Part shown: in pieces, positions 34,806 to 43,334 of the stretch | How positions within the stretch are numbered: position 1 is the first letter of the stretch | Layout: each line of letters begins with the position of its first letter | DNA from: Ignavibacteriales bacterium | GTDB lineage: Bacteria > Bacteroidota > Ignavibacteria > UBA10030 | Direction: 5' to 3' | Length of the DNA: 64,000 nucleotides | NCBI GenBank assembly: GCA_026390595.1 | Contig: JAPLFQ010000006.1 | Location: forward strand, 1 to 64,000 | The notes under the pieces: generated by a model | The model's input: only the letters and a program-made list of their open reading frames with translations | What the model was told of the DNA's origin: nothing | The model's database searches: none | Made by a program: the position numbers and the translations under genes

Positions 34806-36563
34806 TTGTCTTCTGAAAGTGTTGACATCTCATCGACTCCTCACGGAGTCGCCCGACTAGCGACCAGCCGTCCACGCGTTCTCGGTTGGCTCCGAAGTGC
34901 CGCCATCCTCGATGGAGATTGGGGTACGAGCGTCGCCTATGTCATGGGCATCGGGTTTGCCCTGGCTGGGTACAGCAGTTTCTGGCACCTCTCGGCAATG
35001 ATGGGGCTGACCTCTCTCGTCGCCATCAACTACATCACGATCTGCCGTTTGTACCCCAATGGCGGCGGTGTCTATGGGTCTGTCTACCATCGGTCACAAC
35101 TCCTCGCCGTAGTCGGAGCGCTCCTTCTCGCAGCAGATTACATTATCACGATGGCCTTGTCGATCCTGGACGCGTGCCATTATTTTGGCGTTGAAAGCCC
35201 CGTTCTGTGGGCGATTGTCATTATTTGTGTAATTGCCGCTCTCAACTGGTTTGGCCCGAAGCACTCCGGCGGACTCGCGTTACTGATCACGGCGATCACA
35301 GTCATTGCGCTCCTCGTTATCGTAGTCATGTCTGCACCCGCAGCACTTTCTTCTCCGAGAATCGACCTGCCGAAGGGAGGATTCCTCCACAACTGGGGAA
35401 TATTCACCGGGTTTATTCTGAGCCTTTCCGGCATCGAGGCTATCTCAAACATGACGGGTTTGATGAAGGATCCGACGAGAGACTCGCGAAGAGCCATTCT
35501 TTCGGTTCTCATGAAGGTTCTCATCGTGAATGGCTTCCTCGGACTTGCAATGCTCGCCGTTCAGGGTTTGACGCCGGGGGATCATCTTGAGGACATGATC
35601 CGGTTTCTCGGTGAACACTACGTTGGTGAATGGTTCGGATGGGTCATCGCAGCGTCTTTGGGCGTCCTTCTGATCTCAGCAGGAAACACGGCGTTGAACG
35701 GACTCATCTCTGTGCAGTTCCTCATGTCGGTCGATAGTGAGCTGCCGCCATCGCTCAGAATTCTGAACCGGCACGGTGTCCCCATTGTCCCGCTTCTCCT
35801 GTCCACCGCAATCCCAATCGTGGTGTTGCTCCTGGTCGGGAATGTTGAAACGCTGTCCCATCTCTATGCAATCGGGCTGGTCGGAGCGATGACAATCAAC
35901 CTCGGATCGACGGCCACGGACAAATCCATCAAGCTCCGCACTATGGTGCGGGTGTTCATGGCAATCTCTGCAACCGTGCTCCTGCTTATTGAAATCTCGA
36001 TCGCAGTCAACAAGGTCCAGGCTGCGTTGTTTGCGTCCGCTATTCTTGTTACAGGTCTGAGCGCCCGTGCGATCGTGAAGGCCCGTGCGAAGATTCCGGT
36101 GCCGGCAGTGGAAGCAGTGCCGGAGGCCGCGGCACCTGCCCGGCGGCGACGCCGATCTATCCCCAGCAGGAAATATTTGCTGGCGCTGAAAGACGTCAAT
36201 GAAAAACTGATCAGGTTCGCGATTGACGAGGCCAAGGCGCGTAATGCATTCCTGTTCATCCTTCGAGTGAAGGAAATAGCTGTTGGTACGTTGCCGGCAC
36301 AGTTGGAGATGCCGACGAACGGTCAGGAGAAGTTGATCGACCGTATTTGTGCGGAAGCCGGGCTCGATTATCAATCTGTCCAGATCCCAAGTTATGACGT
36401 GGGCTATACGATCGCCGAGCAGGCAGCGACCTTCGGTGTTGAGCGGGTCATCATCGGAGCGCAACAGCGGAGCCGGCTTGAGTATGTGCTGAAGGGAAGT
36501 GTCATGCGCGCTTTGAACAGCCTTCTCCCGGAGGATGTTCAACTTGTCATCTATGGCGGTTAG
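34806..36563 (+). CDS. APC-type permease fused to a UspA-like domain, copy 1
   Basis: A 585-residue protein: an APC-superfamily amino-acid/cation transporter (about 11-12 helices, residues about 40-430) joined through an arginine-rich linker to a C-terminal universal-stress-protein domain (about 455-585). The latter keeps the G-x2-x-R...G-S-V-M nucleotide-binding pattern. The start is TTG with no Shine-Dalgarno: no in-frame ATG or GTG exists before the first helix, and the paralogue's N-terminus matches from this codon. Codons 11-15 include a GACTCC-tcac-GGAGTC hairpin. UspA tails often sense ATP or cyclic di-AMP; substrate and ligand are unknown here. Confidence 0.85.
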   Translation: MSSESVDISSTPHGVARLATSRPRVLGWLRSAAILDGDWGTSVAYVMGIGFALAGYSSFWHLSAMMGLTSLVAINYITICRLYPNGGGVYGSVYHRSQLLAVVGALLLAADYIITMALSILDACHYFGVESPVLWAIVIICVIAALNWFGPKHSGGLALLITAITVIALLVIVVMSAPAALSSPRIDLPKGGFLHNWGIFTGFILSLSGIEAISNMTGLMKDPTRDSRRAILSVLMKVLIVNGFLGLAMLAVQGLTPGDHLEDMIRFLGEHYVGEWFGWVIAASLGVLLISAGNTALNGLISVQFLMSVDSELPPSLRILNRHGVPIVPLLLSTAIPIVVLLLVGNVETLSHLYAIGLVGAMTINLGSTATDKSIKLRTMVRVFMAISATVLLLIEISIAVNKVQAALFASAILVTGLSARAIVKARAKIPVPAVEAVPEAAAPARRRRRSIPSRKYLLALKDVNEKLIRFAIDEAKARNAFLFILRVKEIAVGTLPAQLEMPTNGQEKLIDRICAEAGLDYQSVQIPSYDVGYTIAEQAATFGVERVIIGAQQRSRLEYVLKGSVMRALNSLLPEDVQLVIYGG

Positions 36564-36823
36564 CACGAAAAAGGTCACGATATTCCACATCGCAATGATC
36601 ATTCTGACTGATTTTCGAATAATTGTACTTCAAGAAATCATCCTCGCCCCCATTGTCTGACTCCCGAGATCTGCCTGGCTTCCATTGAGATACGAATGAC
36701 GAAATCGCCAAACGGCCAAATCTATTTGATTTGATGGCCGAAAATGGTCGATTTTCGCCGGTTCTTCAATTACTTATTGCGGAATAAGAGATAATAATGT
36801 AAGATAGACCCGCCTCAGGAAGG

Positions 36824-36861
36824 AAGGCCGGGGTATCAAAACCCTGGCTTTCCTATTTTTA
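36824..36861 (+). terminator. Terminator-like hairpin before permease copy 2
   Basis: An 11-bp stem (36824-36834 with 36841-36851, two G-U pairs) and TCCTATTTTTAT. The surrounding TAAGATAG-x-CCCGCCTC bases match those after the tonB operon, so the hairpin appears duplicated with the gene. It may act as a terminator of copy 1 or as leader attenuator of copy 2. The rest of the 36564-36873 gap shows nothing else. Confidence 0.75.
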
Positions 36862-36879
36862 TAGTATTTCGCATTGACG

Positions 36880-38637
36880 TTGTCCTCTGAAAGTTCTGAC
36901 ATCTCATCGACTCCACACGGAGTCACCCGTCTAGCAACCAGCCGTCCGCGCGTTCTCGGCTGGCTTCGCAGCGCCGCCATTCTTGATGGAGATTGGGGTA
37001 CCAGCGTTGCCTATGTTATGGGCATCGGGTTTGCTCTGGCTGGCTATAGCAGCTTCTGGCATCTCTCTGCAATGATGGCACTGACATCTCTCGTCGCCAT
37101 CAATTACATCACCATTTGCCGGCTTTATCCCAATGGCGGAGGAGTGTATAGCTCCGTCTACCACAGGTCGAAACTTCTGGCTGTTGTTGGAGCCCTTCTT
37201 CTCGCTGCCGACTACATTGTCACAATGGCGCTTTCGGTTCTGGACGCCTGCCACTATTTCGGGCTTGAGAACCCGGTTCTGTGGGCTATTGTCGTCATCC
37301 TGGCCATCGGGGCGTTGAACTGGTTTGGTCCAAAGCATTCAGGAGGATTGGCTCTTCTCATCACCGCGTTCACTCTCGTAACCCTTTTCGTCGTGATCGT
37401 TGCGTCTGCACCTACTGCAATCGCATCCGCCAGAATCGATGCTCCCCAGGGTGGACTCATGCATAACTGGGGGATTTTCACAGGGTTCATTCTGAGCCTC
37501 TCGGGAATTGAAGCAATTTCCAACATGACGGGCTTGATGAAAGACCCGACCCGGGATTCTCGCAAGGCCATACTGGCGATACTTGTGAAGGTTTTGATCG
37601 TCAACGCGTTTCTTGGGTTGGCGATGCTTGCCATTCAGGGATTAAAACCTGGAGACTACCTCGAAGACATGATCAGGTTCCTTGCAGAACACTATGTCGG
37701 GAAGTGGTTTGGTTTGGTTATCGCCTCGTCACTGGGGGTATTGCTCATCTCGGCTGGCAATACAGCACTCAACGACCTGATCTCCATACAGTTCCTGATG
37801 TCGGTAGACAAGGAGCTGCCTTCTTCGTTGAGGATTCTCAATCGACATGGCGTCCCGATTGTTCCACTTGCTGTCGCGACGCTCGTTCCCATCATAGTCC
37901 TTCTCGTAATCGGCAACATCGAAATGCTCTCCCACCTGTATGCGATCGGTCTCGTGGGGGCCATGACGATCAATCTTGGTTCGACGGCTACTGACAAGAG
38001 CATCAAGCTGAAATCACTGGTTCGCGGATTCATGATGGTTTCAGCGACCGTCCTTCTTCTCATCGAAGTTTCCATCGCGATCAACAAGACGCAGGCTGTG
38101 ATTTTCGCTTCCTCCATTCTTGTCGTCGGTCTGGGGGCGCGCACTCTTGCCAGGCGCCGCTACCGTGAAATCCCAACCGTACCCGAGGTCGCCGAAGTCT
38201 CCGCCCCACGGCCGATGCGCAAGCCAAGGAAGATACCGAGCACCCGGTACCTCCTGGCGATGAAAGAGTTGAACGAGAAACTTCTTCGATTTGCGATCGA
38301 AGAAGCCGAATCGCGCAACGCGTTCCTGTTTGTTCTCAGGGTCAAGGAAATCGCCGTCGGTGCATTGCCGGCTCAGTTAGAGATGCCAACGAACGGACAG
38401 GAACAGAAGATCGAGCAGATCTGCTACGATGCAGGGATCGATTACCGGTCTGTCAGGATCCCCAGTTACGATGTCGGGTATACGATCGCCGAACAAGCGG
38501 CGACATTCGGCGTCGAACGGGTCATCATTGGTGCTGAACAACGGAGCAGGCTTGAGTATGCGCTGAAGGGAAGCGTCATGAGATCGCTCAGCAACCTGTT
38601 ACCTGAAGATGTTCAGCTTGTCATTTTTGGCGGCTGA
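36880..38637 (+). CDS. APC-type permease fused to a UspA-like domain, copy 2
   Basis: A 585-residue paralogue of the gene at 34806, collinear over its whole length, with the same transporter body and UspA-like tail (G-A-E-Q-R-S-R near the nucleotide loop). The start is taken as TTG at 36880, the position equivalent to copy 1; a TTG at 36874 would add two residues. The N-terminal hairpin (GACTCC-acac-GGAGTC) is conserved. Differences are mostly third-base and conservative. It is unclear whether the two copies have different substrates. Confidence 0.85.
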   Translation: MSSESSDISSTPHGVTRLATSRPRVLGWLRSAAILDGDWGTSVAYVMGIGFALAGYSSFWHLSAMMALTSLVAINYITICRLYPNGGGVYSSVYHRSKLLAVVGALLLAADYIVTMALSVLDACHYFGLENPVLWAIVVILAIGALNWFGPKHSGGLALLITAFTLVTLFVVIVASAPTAIASARIDAPQGGLMHNWGIFTGFILSLSGIEAISNMTGLMKDPTRDSRKAILAILVKVLIVNAFLGLAMLAIQGLKPGDYLEDMIRFLAEHYVGKWFGLVIASSLGVLLISAGNTALNDLISIQFLMSVDKELPSSLRILNRHGVPIVPLAVATLVPIIVLLVIGNIEMLSHLYAIGLVGAMTINLGSTATDKSIKLKSLVRGFMMVSATVLLLIEVSIAINKTQAVIFASSILVVGLGARTLARRRYREIPTVPEVAEVSAPRPMRKPRKIPSTRYLLAMKELNEKLLRFAIEEAESRNAFLFVLRVKEIAVGALPAQLEMPTNGQEQKIEQICYDAGIDYRSVRIPSYDVGYTIAEQAATFGVERVIIGAEQRSRLEYALKGSVMRSLSNLLPEDVQLVIFGG

Positions 38638-38754
38638 TCCACACTCTTCATCCCATCTTCTTCCCCTCAGTTCAAATTCCTCTTGGACATTCGCATAATA
38701 ATTGGTATCGTTTTCGATCAGAACCGTGGAAGCTTGGAGGAAGACCTCATTCTT

Positions 38755-38893
38755 GCCACAAAGTCACCCCGCCAGAACGCGTAGCCTGCCCGCCTCTGGT
38801 GGCTCCAACTGGCAGGCGGGCGGGCTGGCTGGCAAGCCACGAAGGATTCGATGTCGATTCTTCTACTCTTTGCGCTTCTTTGAGTCTTGTGGC
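38755..38893. repeat. Degenerate MITE-like element
   Basis: A left end GCCACAAAGTCAC (38755) faces a right end whose complement starts GCCACAAGACTCA (to 38893). In the centre is an 8-bp palindrome of GCCCGCCT and AGGCGGGC. The 38638-38980 gap otherwise carries nothing recognised. Confidence 0.5.
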
Positions 38894-38980
38894 ATGACTT
38901 TCCGCCCACATCTCTAAGATTTGCAGTTGTTCCATCGCTGTCGAAATTCTCAAATCCCCACCAACAAAGCGGGACACGGA

Positions 38981-40513
38981 ATGGCGATTCAGATATTTCG
39001 CAGAAAGACCCTCGACCGCATTGCTGAAGATGCGGAGCGTTCGACCGAAACACACCTTAAGCGAACGTTAGGCGCTCTCGATCTCGTGTCGCTCGGCATC
39101 GGAGCGATCATCGGCACCGGCATTTTCGCTGTCATCGGCACGGCGGCGGCCGGCGGGCCGAGCCACCTCGGTGCCGGCCCCGGCGTCATGCTCTCCTTCA
39201 TCATCACGGCACTTGCGTGCGGGTTTTGCGCGCTCTGTTATGCGGAGTTTGCCGCTCTTGTCCCCATCTCCGGGAGCGCGTACACGTATTCGTACGCGAC
39301 ACTTGGCGAGATCGTTGCGTGGATCATTGGATGGGACCTGATTATCGAATACGCAGTTGGCAATGTGGCTGTGGCTATTGCATGGGCTGCGTATTTTCAT
39401 CAACTCTTTGCCGGACTGGGTGTGCACATCCCGGCCTGGCTCGCTGTAGACTTTCGTTCTGCCCACCAGGCGGCGGACGCGGTCGCTGCGGCCGGAGGTA
39501 CCGTTTCCCTTGACCTCGTACTCCCCTTCGAGGCATGGCAGACCCATCCCACGATTTTTGGCGTTCCTGTGATTTTCAATTTCCTTGCGATCGGGATCGT
39601 CGCGCTCGTGACGTGGATTCTTGTCATCGGCGTCAAGGAGTCTTCCCGTGCGAACAACATCATGGTGGCCCTGAAACTGGTCATCCTTGTATTCTTCATC
39701 GGGGTTGGGGCATTCTATGTGAAGCCAGCCAACTGGACCCCGTTCATGCCCAATGGATTTGCAGGAGTGTGGACGGGCGCGAGTCTCATCTTCTTCGCCT
39801 TCATCGGGTTCGATGCAATCTCCACCGCGGCAGAGGAATGCAAGAATCCAGGAAGGGACATGCCGATTGGGATCATCGGTTCACTCATCGTCTGTACCTT
39901 CATCTATATAGCAACGGCAGCTGTCCTTACCGGTATGGAACCATGGAATCAGCTTGGTGTCGCTGACCCCCTCGCGGCTGTCTTCGCACGCCTCGGACTC
40001 AATTGGGCGGCAGGCATTGTTTCCCTCGGAGCCGTAATTTCGATGACTGCAGTGCTGCTTGTTTTCCAGCTCGGTCAACCGAGAATCTTCTTCTCGATGT
40101 CGCGGGATGGCTTATTGCCGAAATATTTCGCGAAAGTGCATCCAAAATATCAGACACCGCATGTGACAACCATTTGGACCGGCGTTGTTGTCGCTGTCGT
40201 CGCGTCGATCGCCAATATCAATGAAATCGTTGAACTCACGAACATCGGAACTCTCTTCGCATTCGTGCTCGTCTGTGCCGGCATCATCATCTTGCGACGC
40301 ACCGATCCTGATCGTCCGCGCGTGTTCAGAACGCCCTTTGTCCCGTGGGTACCGCTGCTCGGTATCGCCATGTGTCTTTACCTGATGATGGGATTGCCTC
40401 TCATCACCTGGATCCGCTTCGGCATCTGGCTGCTGGTGGGTATGGTTCTCTACTTCACCTATGGGTTCTGGAAAAGCAGGATTCGAATTCATGAAGAGGG
40501 GATACAGAAATGA
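38981..40513 (+). CDS. CAT-type APC amino-acid permease, pair 1
   Basis: A 510-residue integral membrane protein with about 12-14 helices. The broken first helix carries G-I-G-A-I-I-G-T-G-I-F, and the G-F-D-A-I-S-T-A-A-E-E and R-I-F-F-S-M-S-R-D-G-L-L-P motifs are typical of the cationic-amino-acid-transporter branch of the APC superfamily. The start ATG at 38981 is the first giving a normal N-terminus. Substrate cannot be assigned. Its stop overlaps the next gene's start (ATGA). Confidence 0.9.
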   Translation: MAIQIFRRKTLDRIAEDAERSTETHLKRTLGALDLVSLGIGAIIGTGIFAVIGTAAAGGPSHLGAGPGVMLSFIITALACGFCALCYAEFAALVPISGSAYTYSYATLGEIVAWIIGWDLIIEYAVGNVAVAIAWAAYFHQLFAGLGVHIPAWLAVDFRSAHQAADAVAAAGGTVSLDLVLPFEAWQTHPTIFGVPVIFNFLAIGIVALVTWILVIGVKESSRANNIMVALKLVILVFFIGVGAFYVKPANWTPFMPNGFAGVWTGASLIFFAFIGFDAISTAAEECKNPGRDMPIGIIGSLIVCTFIYIATAAVLTGMEPWNQLGVADPLAAVFARLGLNWAAGIVSLGAVISMTAVLLVFQLGQPRIFFSMSRDGLLPKYFAKVHPKYQTPHVTTIWTGVVVAVVASIANINEIVELTNIGTLFAFVLVCAGIIILRRTDPDRPRVFRTPFVPWVPLLGIAMCLYLMMGLPLITWIRFGIWLLVGMVLYFTYGFWKSRIRIHEEGIQK

Positions 40514-41958
40514 GTGATCCTATCACCCCTGGAGCAGCGAAATCGGGGCCTCCTCAATTGCTTCGTGTCCTTGGATTGCGCGAAGGCATTTCGATCCATA
40601 TGGGAGTGATCATCGGCTCGGGTATCTTCATCGTCCCCGCCACCATTGCCGGCCATCTTCACGCGATGGGCCCGATCATGCTCGTGTGGGTAGTGGCAGG
40701 GATGCTGACGCTCTTTGGTGCTTTGACACTGGCAGAGTTGAGTTCGGTATTACCACAGGCAGGGGGACCGTACATCTATCTCAAGCACAGCTTTGGTCGC
40801 GTGTGGGGATTCCTCTTCAGCTGGAACGACTATTTCATCAACAAAGCCGGCTCGGCTGCTGCCATCGCTGTGGCATTTGCCACGTATCTTGGCTATTTCA
40901 TTCCCGCCTTAAGTCCTGCCAACACCATGCTGAAAGGGGAGTGGTCCCTCTTCGGCCACCCCATGGAGTTCTCGTTCGGCTGGATTCAAATAGTGGCCAT
41001 TGGGACGATAGCACTCGTTACGTTTATCAACGTGCGTGGCGTGAAGTTTGGCGGATGGGTGATGAATATCTTCACCAGCGCGAAAGTCCTGGCTCTCATA
41101 GGACTTATTCTGGCGGTCGTTTTCGCGGGTAAAGGGAGCAGTTCAAACTACCTTCCGTGGTGGCCCGAAGAGTGGACAAGCCATATGACAGCGGCATTCG
41201 GGCTTGCCATGATATCGGCACTGTGGGCTTATGACGGCTGGATTGACGTGACGCTCACGGCCGGAGAGTTTAAAAACCCGGAACGCAACGTCCCGATGTC
41301 TCTGTTGATCGGGACAGTCGCAGTGATCGTGCTCTACATTTCAGCGAATCTGGCATTTGCCTATGTGATCCCCATTGATTCGATGGCCGGTTCTCCCCGC
41401 ATCGCTGCCGAAGTGGCGCAGACTGTGCTGGGTCCGGTTGGCGCCTCGCTGATTGTCATCGGCATCATGTGCTCCACGTTCGGAACAACGAACGGCATGC
41501 TGCTCGGAGGTCCGCGCTCGATCTACGCTGCCGGATCAGACGGCACATTTTCGAAATCGTTTGGAAAGGTGCATCCGCAATATCACAGCCCTTACATAGC
41601 AATCATCTCGCTCGGTGTCTGGGGATCTCTCCTTACATTCAGCGGAACCTATGAGCAGATCACCTCCTACGTTGTCTTCGGCTCGTGGGCTTTCTATGCA
41701 ATGACTGCCGTGAGCGTGATCGTTTTGCGGCGCAAGATGCCAAACGCTGCCAGACCTTACAAAGCGTGGGGGTATCCGTATGCAACGCTTCTGTTCGTTG
41801 GAATTGCCACCTGGTTTATCTACAACACCCTGGTCGAGGATACGAGAAACGCCGTGATCGGCATTGTTCTTCTTCTCGTTTCTCTTCCTTTCTATTATTA
41901 CTGGACACGTACCACACGGCCGGCCGACGGCGCGGGGGATACAACCTCTTCCACATAG
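40510..41958 (+). CDS. LAT-type APC amino-acid permease, pair 1
   Basis: A 482-residue permease with about 12 helices; the first helix carries G-V-I-I-G-S-G-I-F and the later A-Y-D-G-W and G-E-F-K-N-P-E-R motifs belong to the LAT/AAT branch of the APC superfamily. ATGA overlap with the CAT-type gene before it makes the two a coupled pair. A similar pair lies at 45674-48739. Confidence 0.9.
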   Translation: MSDPITPGAAKSGPPQLLRVLGLREGISIHMGVIIGSGIFIVPATIAGHLHAMGPIMLVWVVAGMLTLFGALTLAELSSVLPQAGGPYIYLKHSFGRVWGFLFSWNDYFINKAGSAAAIAVAFATYLGYFIPALSPANTMLKGEWSLFGHPMEFSFGWIQIVAIGTIALVTFINVRGVKFGGWVMNIFTSAKVLALIGLILAVVFAGKGSSSNYLPWWPEEWTSHMTAAFGLAMISALWAYDGWIDVTLTAGEFKNPERNVPMSLLIGTVAVIVLYISANLAFAYVIPIDSMAGSPRIAAEVAQTVLGPVGASLIVIGIMCSTFGTTNGMLLGGPRSIYAAGSDGTFSKSFGKVHPQYHSPYIAIISLGVWGSLLTFSGTYEQITSYVVFGSWAFYAMTAVSVIVLRRKMPNAARPYKAWGYPYATLLFVGIATWFIYNTLVEDTRNAVIGIVLLLVSLPFYYYWTRTTRPADGAGDTTSST

Positions 41959-41999
41959 CTGCCAAGGCTGTGAGTGCTACCTCAGATGAGTGAATCACA

Positions 42000-43211
42000 A
42001 TGAAACTCCCAAAACTATCGCTGACTCAATGGATCTTCGTGGGAATGGCATCCGGCCTGCTCATCGGCTGGCTTGCCCCGGAATTTGCCGTTGAACTTCG
42101 TCCCTTCAGCACCGTATTTCTCAGGCTCATCAAGTCGATTGTCGCTCCGCTGATTTTCGCTACGCTCGTCGTCGGCATCGCCGGGCATGGCGATTTGAAA
42201 CAGGTGGGAAGAATGGGAGTGAAGGCAATTGTGTACTTTGAAGTTGTAACCACACTTGCCCTGATCATCGGACTTGTTGTTGTCAATGTCATCAAGCCGG
42301 GAGTGGGGGCATCACTCCAGGCGGCATCGGGCGTGGGTGAGCTCGTTGCCAAGAAGCAGACGTTTGGGGATGTTCTCACGCATGTGTTTCCGCAGAGCTT
42401 TTTCGAAGCTGCCGCGAACGGAGAAGTGCTGCAAGTCGTGGTGTTCACGCTGATTTTCAGCATTGCTCTTGCGATGATTGCGAAGGAAAAACGGGAAGTC
42501 ATACTGCAGTTCTGTGATTCGCTGGCCGAGACGATGTTCAAGTTCACAAACATCGTGATGAAATATGCGCCGGTCGGTGTTGCTGCGGCGATCGCCGTGA
42601 CGGTTGGTAACAAGGGGCTCTCTGTTCTTGTCAATCTCGGACTCCTGGTGCTTTCCTTGTATCTTGCGCTCACGATCTTCGTCGTCTTTGTTTTCGGCGG
42701 CGTTGCGTTGATGTTCAGAATACCGATCCGCAGATTTTTCAACGCGGTCAAAGAACCGGCTCTCATTGCATTTTCCACAACCAGTTCGGAGGCGGCGCTC
42801 CCAAAGGCGATGCTTGCAATGGAGGCGCTCGGCGTCCCGCGACGGATCGTCTCGTTCGTCATACCAACGGGGTACAGTTTCAACCTTGACGGATCGTCGC
42901 TGTATCTCTCGCTCGCGGCCATGTTCGTTGCACAAGCAGCAGGCATCGATCTCTCCATTGGCCAGCAATGTGTGATCGTGTTGACTCTTATGCTGACAAG
43001 CAAAGGCGTCGCAGGTGTCTCGCGGGCTGCTCTTGTTGTTCTTGCGGGCACGCTGGCCAGCTTCGGGTTGCCCCTGGAGGGAGTGGCAGTGCTTCTGGGC
43101 GTTGATCAATTGATGGATATGGGACGGACGATGGTCAACGTTGTGGGCAACTGTCTGGCGACCGTGGTTGTTGCAAAGTGGGAGGGGGAGTTCAAACTGT
43201 CCGAGTCATGA
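42000..43211 (+). CDS. Dicarboxylate/amino-acid:cation symporter (DAACS)
   Basis: A 403-residue GltP/GltPh-like carrier, slightly shorter than average. Diagnostic stretches are visible: a serine-rich hairpin (S-T-T-S-S-E-A-A-L-P), G-Y-S-F-N-L-D-G-S in helix 7 and the later M-G-R-T-M-V-N-V-V-G-N in helix 8. The usual N-M-D-G-T is N-L-D-G-S. Likely substrates are glutamate, aspartate or C4-dicarboxylates with Na+ or H+. Confidence 0.9.
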   Translation: MKLPKLSLTQWIFVGMASGLLIGWLAPEFAVELRPFSTVFLRLIKSIVAPLIFATLVVGIAGHGDLKQVGRMGVKAIVYFEVVTTLALIIGLVVVNVIKPGVGASLQAASGVGELVAKKQTFGDVLTHVFPQSFFEAAANGEVLQVVVFTLIFSIALAMIAKEKREVILQFCDSLAETMFKFTNIVMKYAPVGVAAAIAVTVGNKGLSVLVNLGLLVLSLYLALTIFVVFVFGGVALMFRIPIRRFFNAVKEPALIAFSTTSSEAALPKAMLAMEALGVPRRIVSFVIPTGYSFNLDGSSLYLSLAAMFVAQAAGIDLSIGQQCVIVLTLMLTSKGVAGVSRAALVVLAGTLASFGLPLEGVAVLLGVDQLMDMGRTMVNVVGNCLATVVVAKWEGEFKLSES

Positions 43212-43334
43212 GGATTCTGCAATTTTCCCGATTTTGGGATTTCGAGTTGGTAAAGTATTTTGTAAATTACTCCCGCCTACTTTACGATTACCCCCCTACG
43301 TACACCATTTGTAAGAAAGGATACAGAGGGATAT

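Noticed and set aside
34725-34806. Riboswitch in the permease leader
   Set aside because: The GG-AAAGCC-like bases recall known riboswitch cores, but the other conserved elements are absent; the structure is explained by a terminator stem.
35676-36602. 308-residue open frame on the minus strand
   Set aside because: Antisense of permease copy 1 with no recognisable domain.
42026-43051. 341-residue open frame on the minus strand
   Set aside because: Antisense shadow of the DAACS symporter; serine/threonine/proline-rich as usual for antisense membrane-protein frames.
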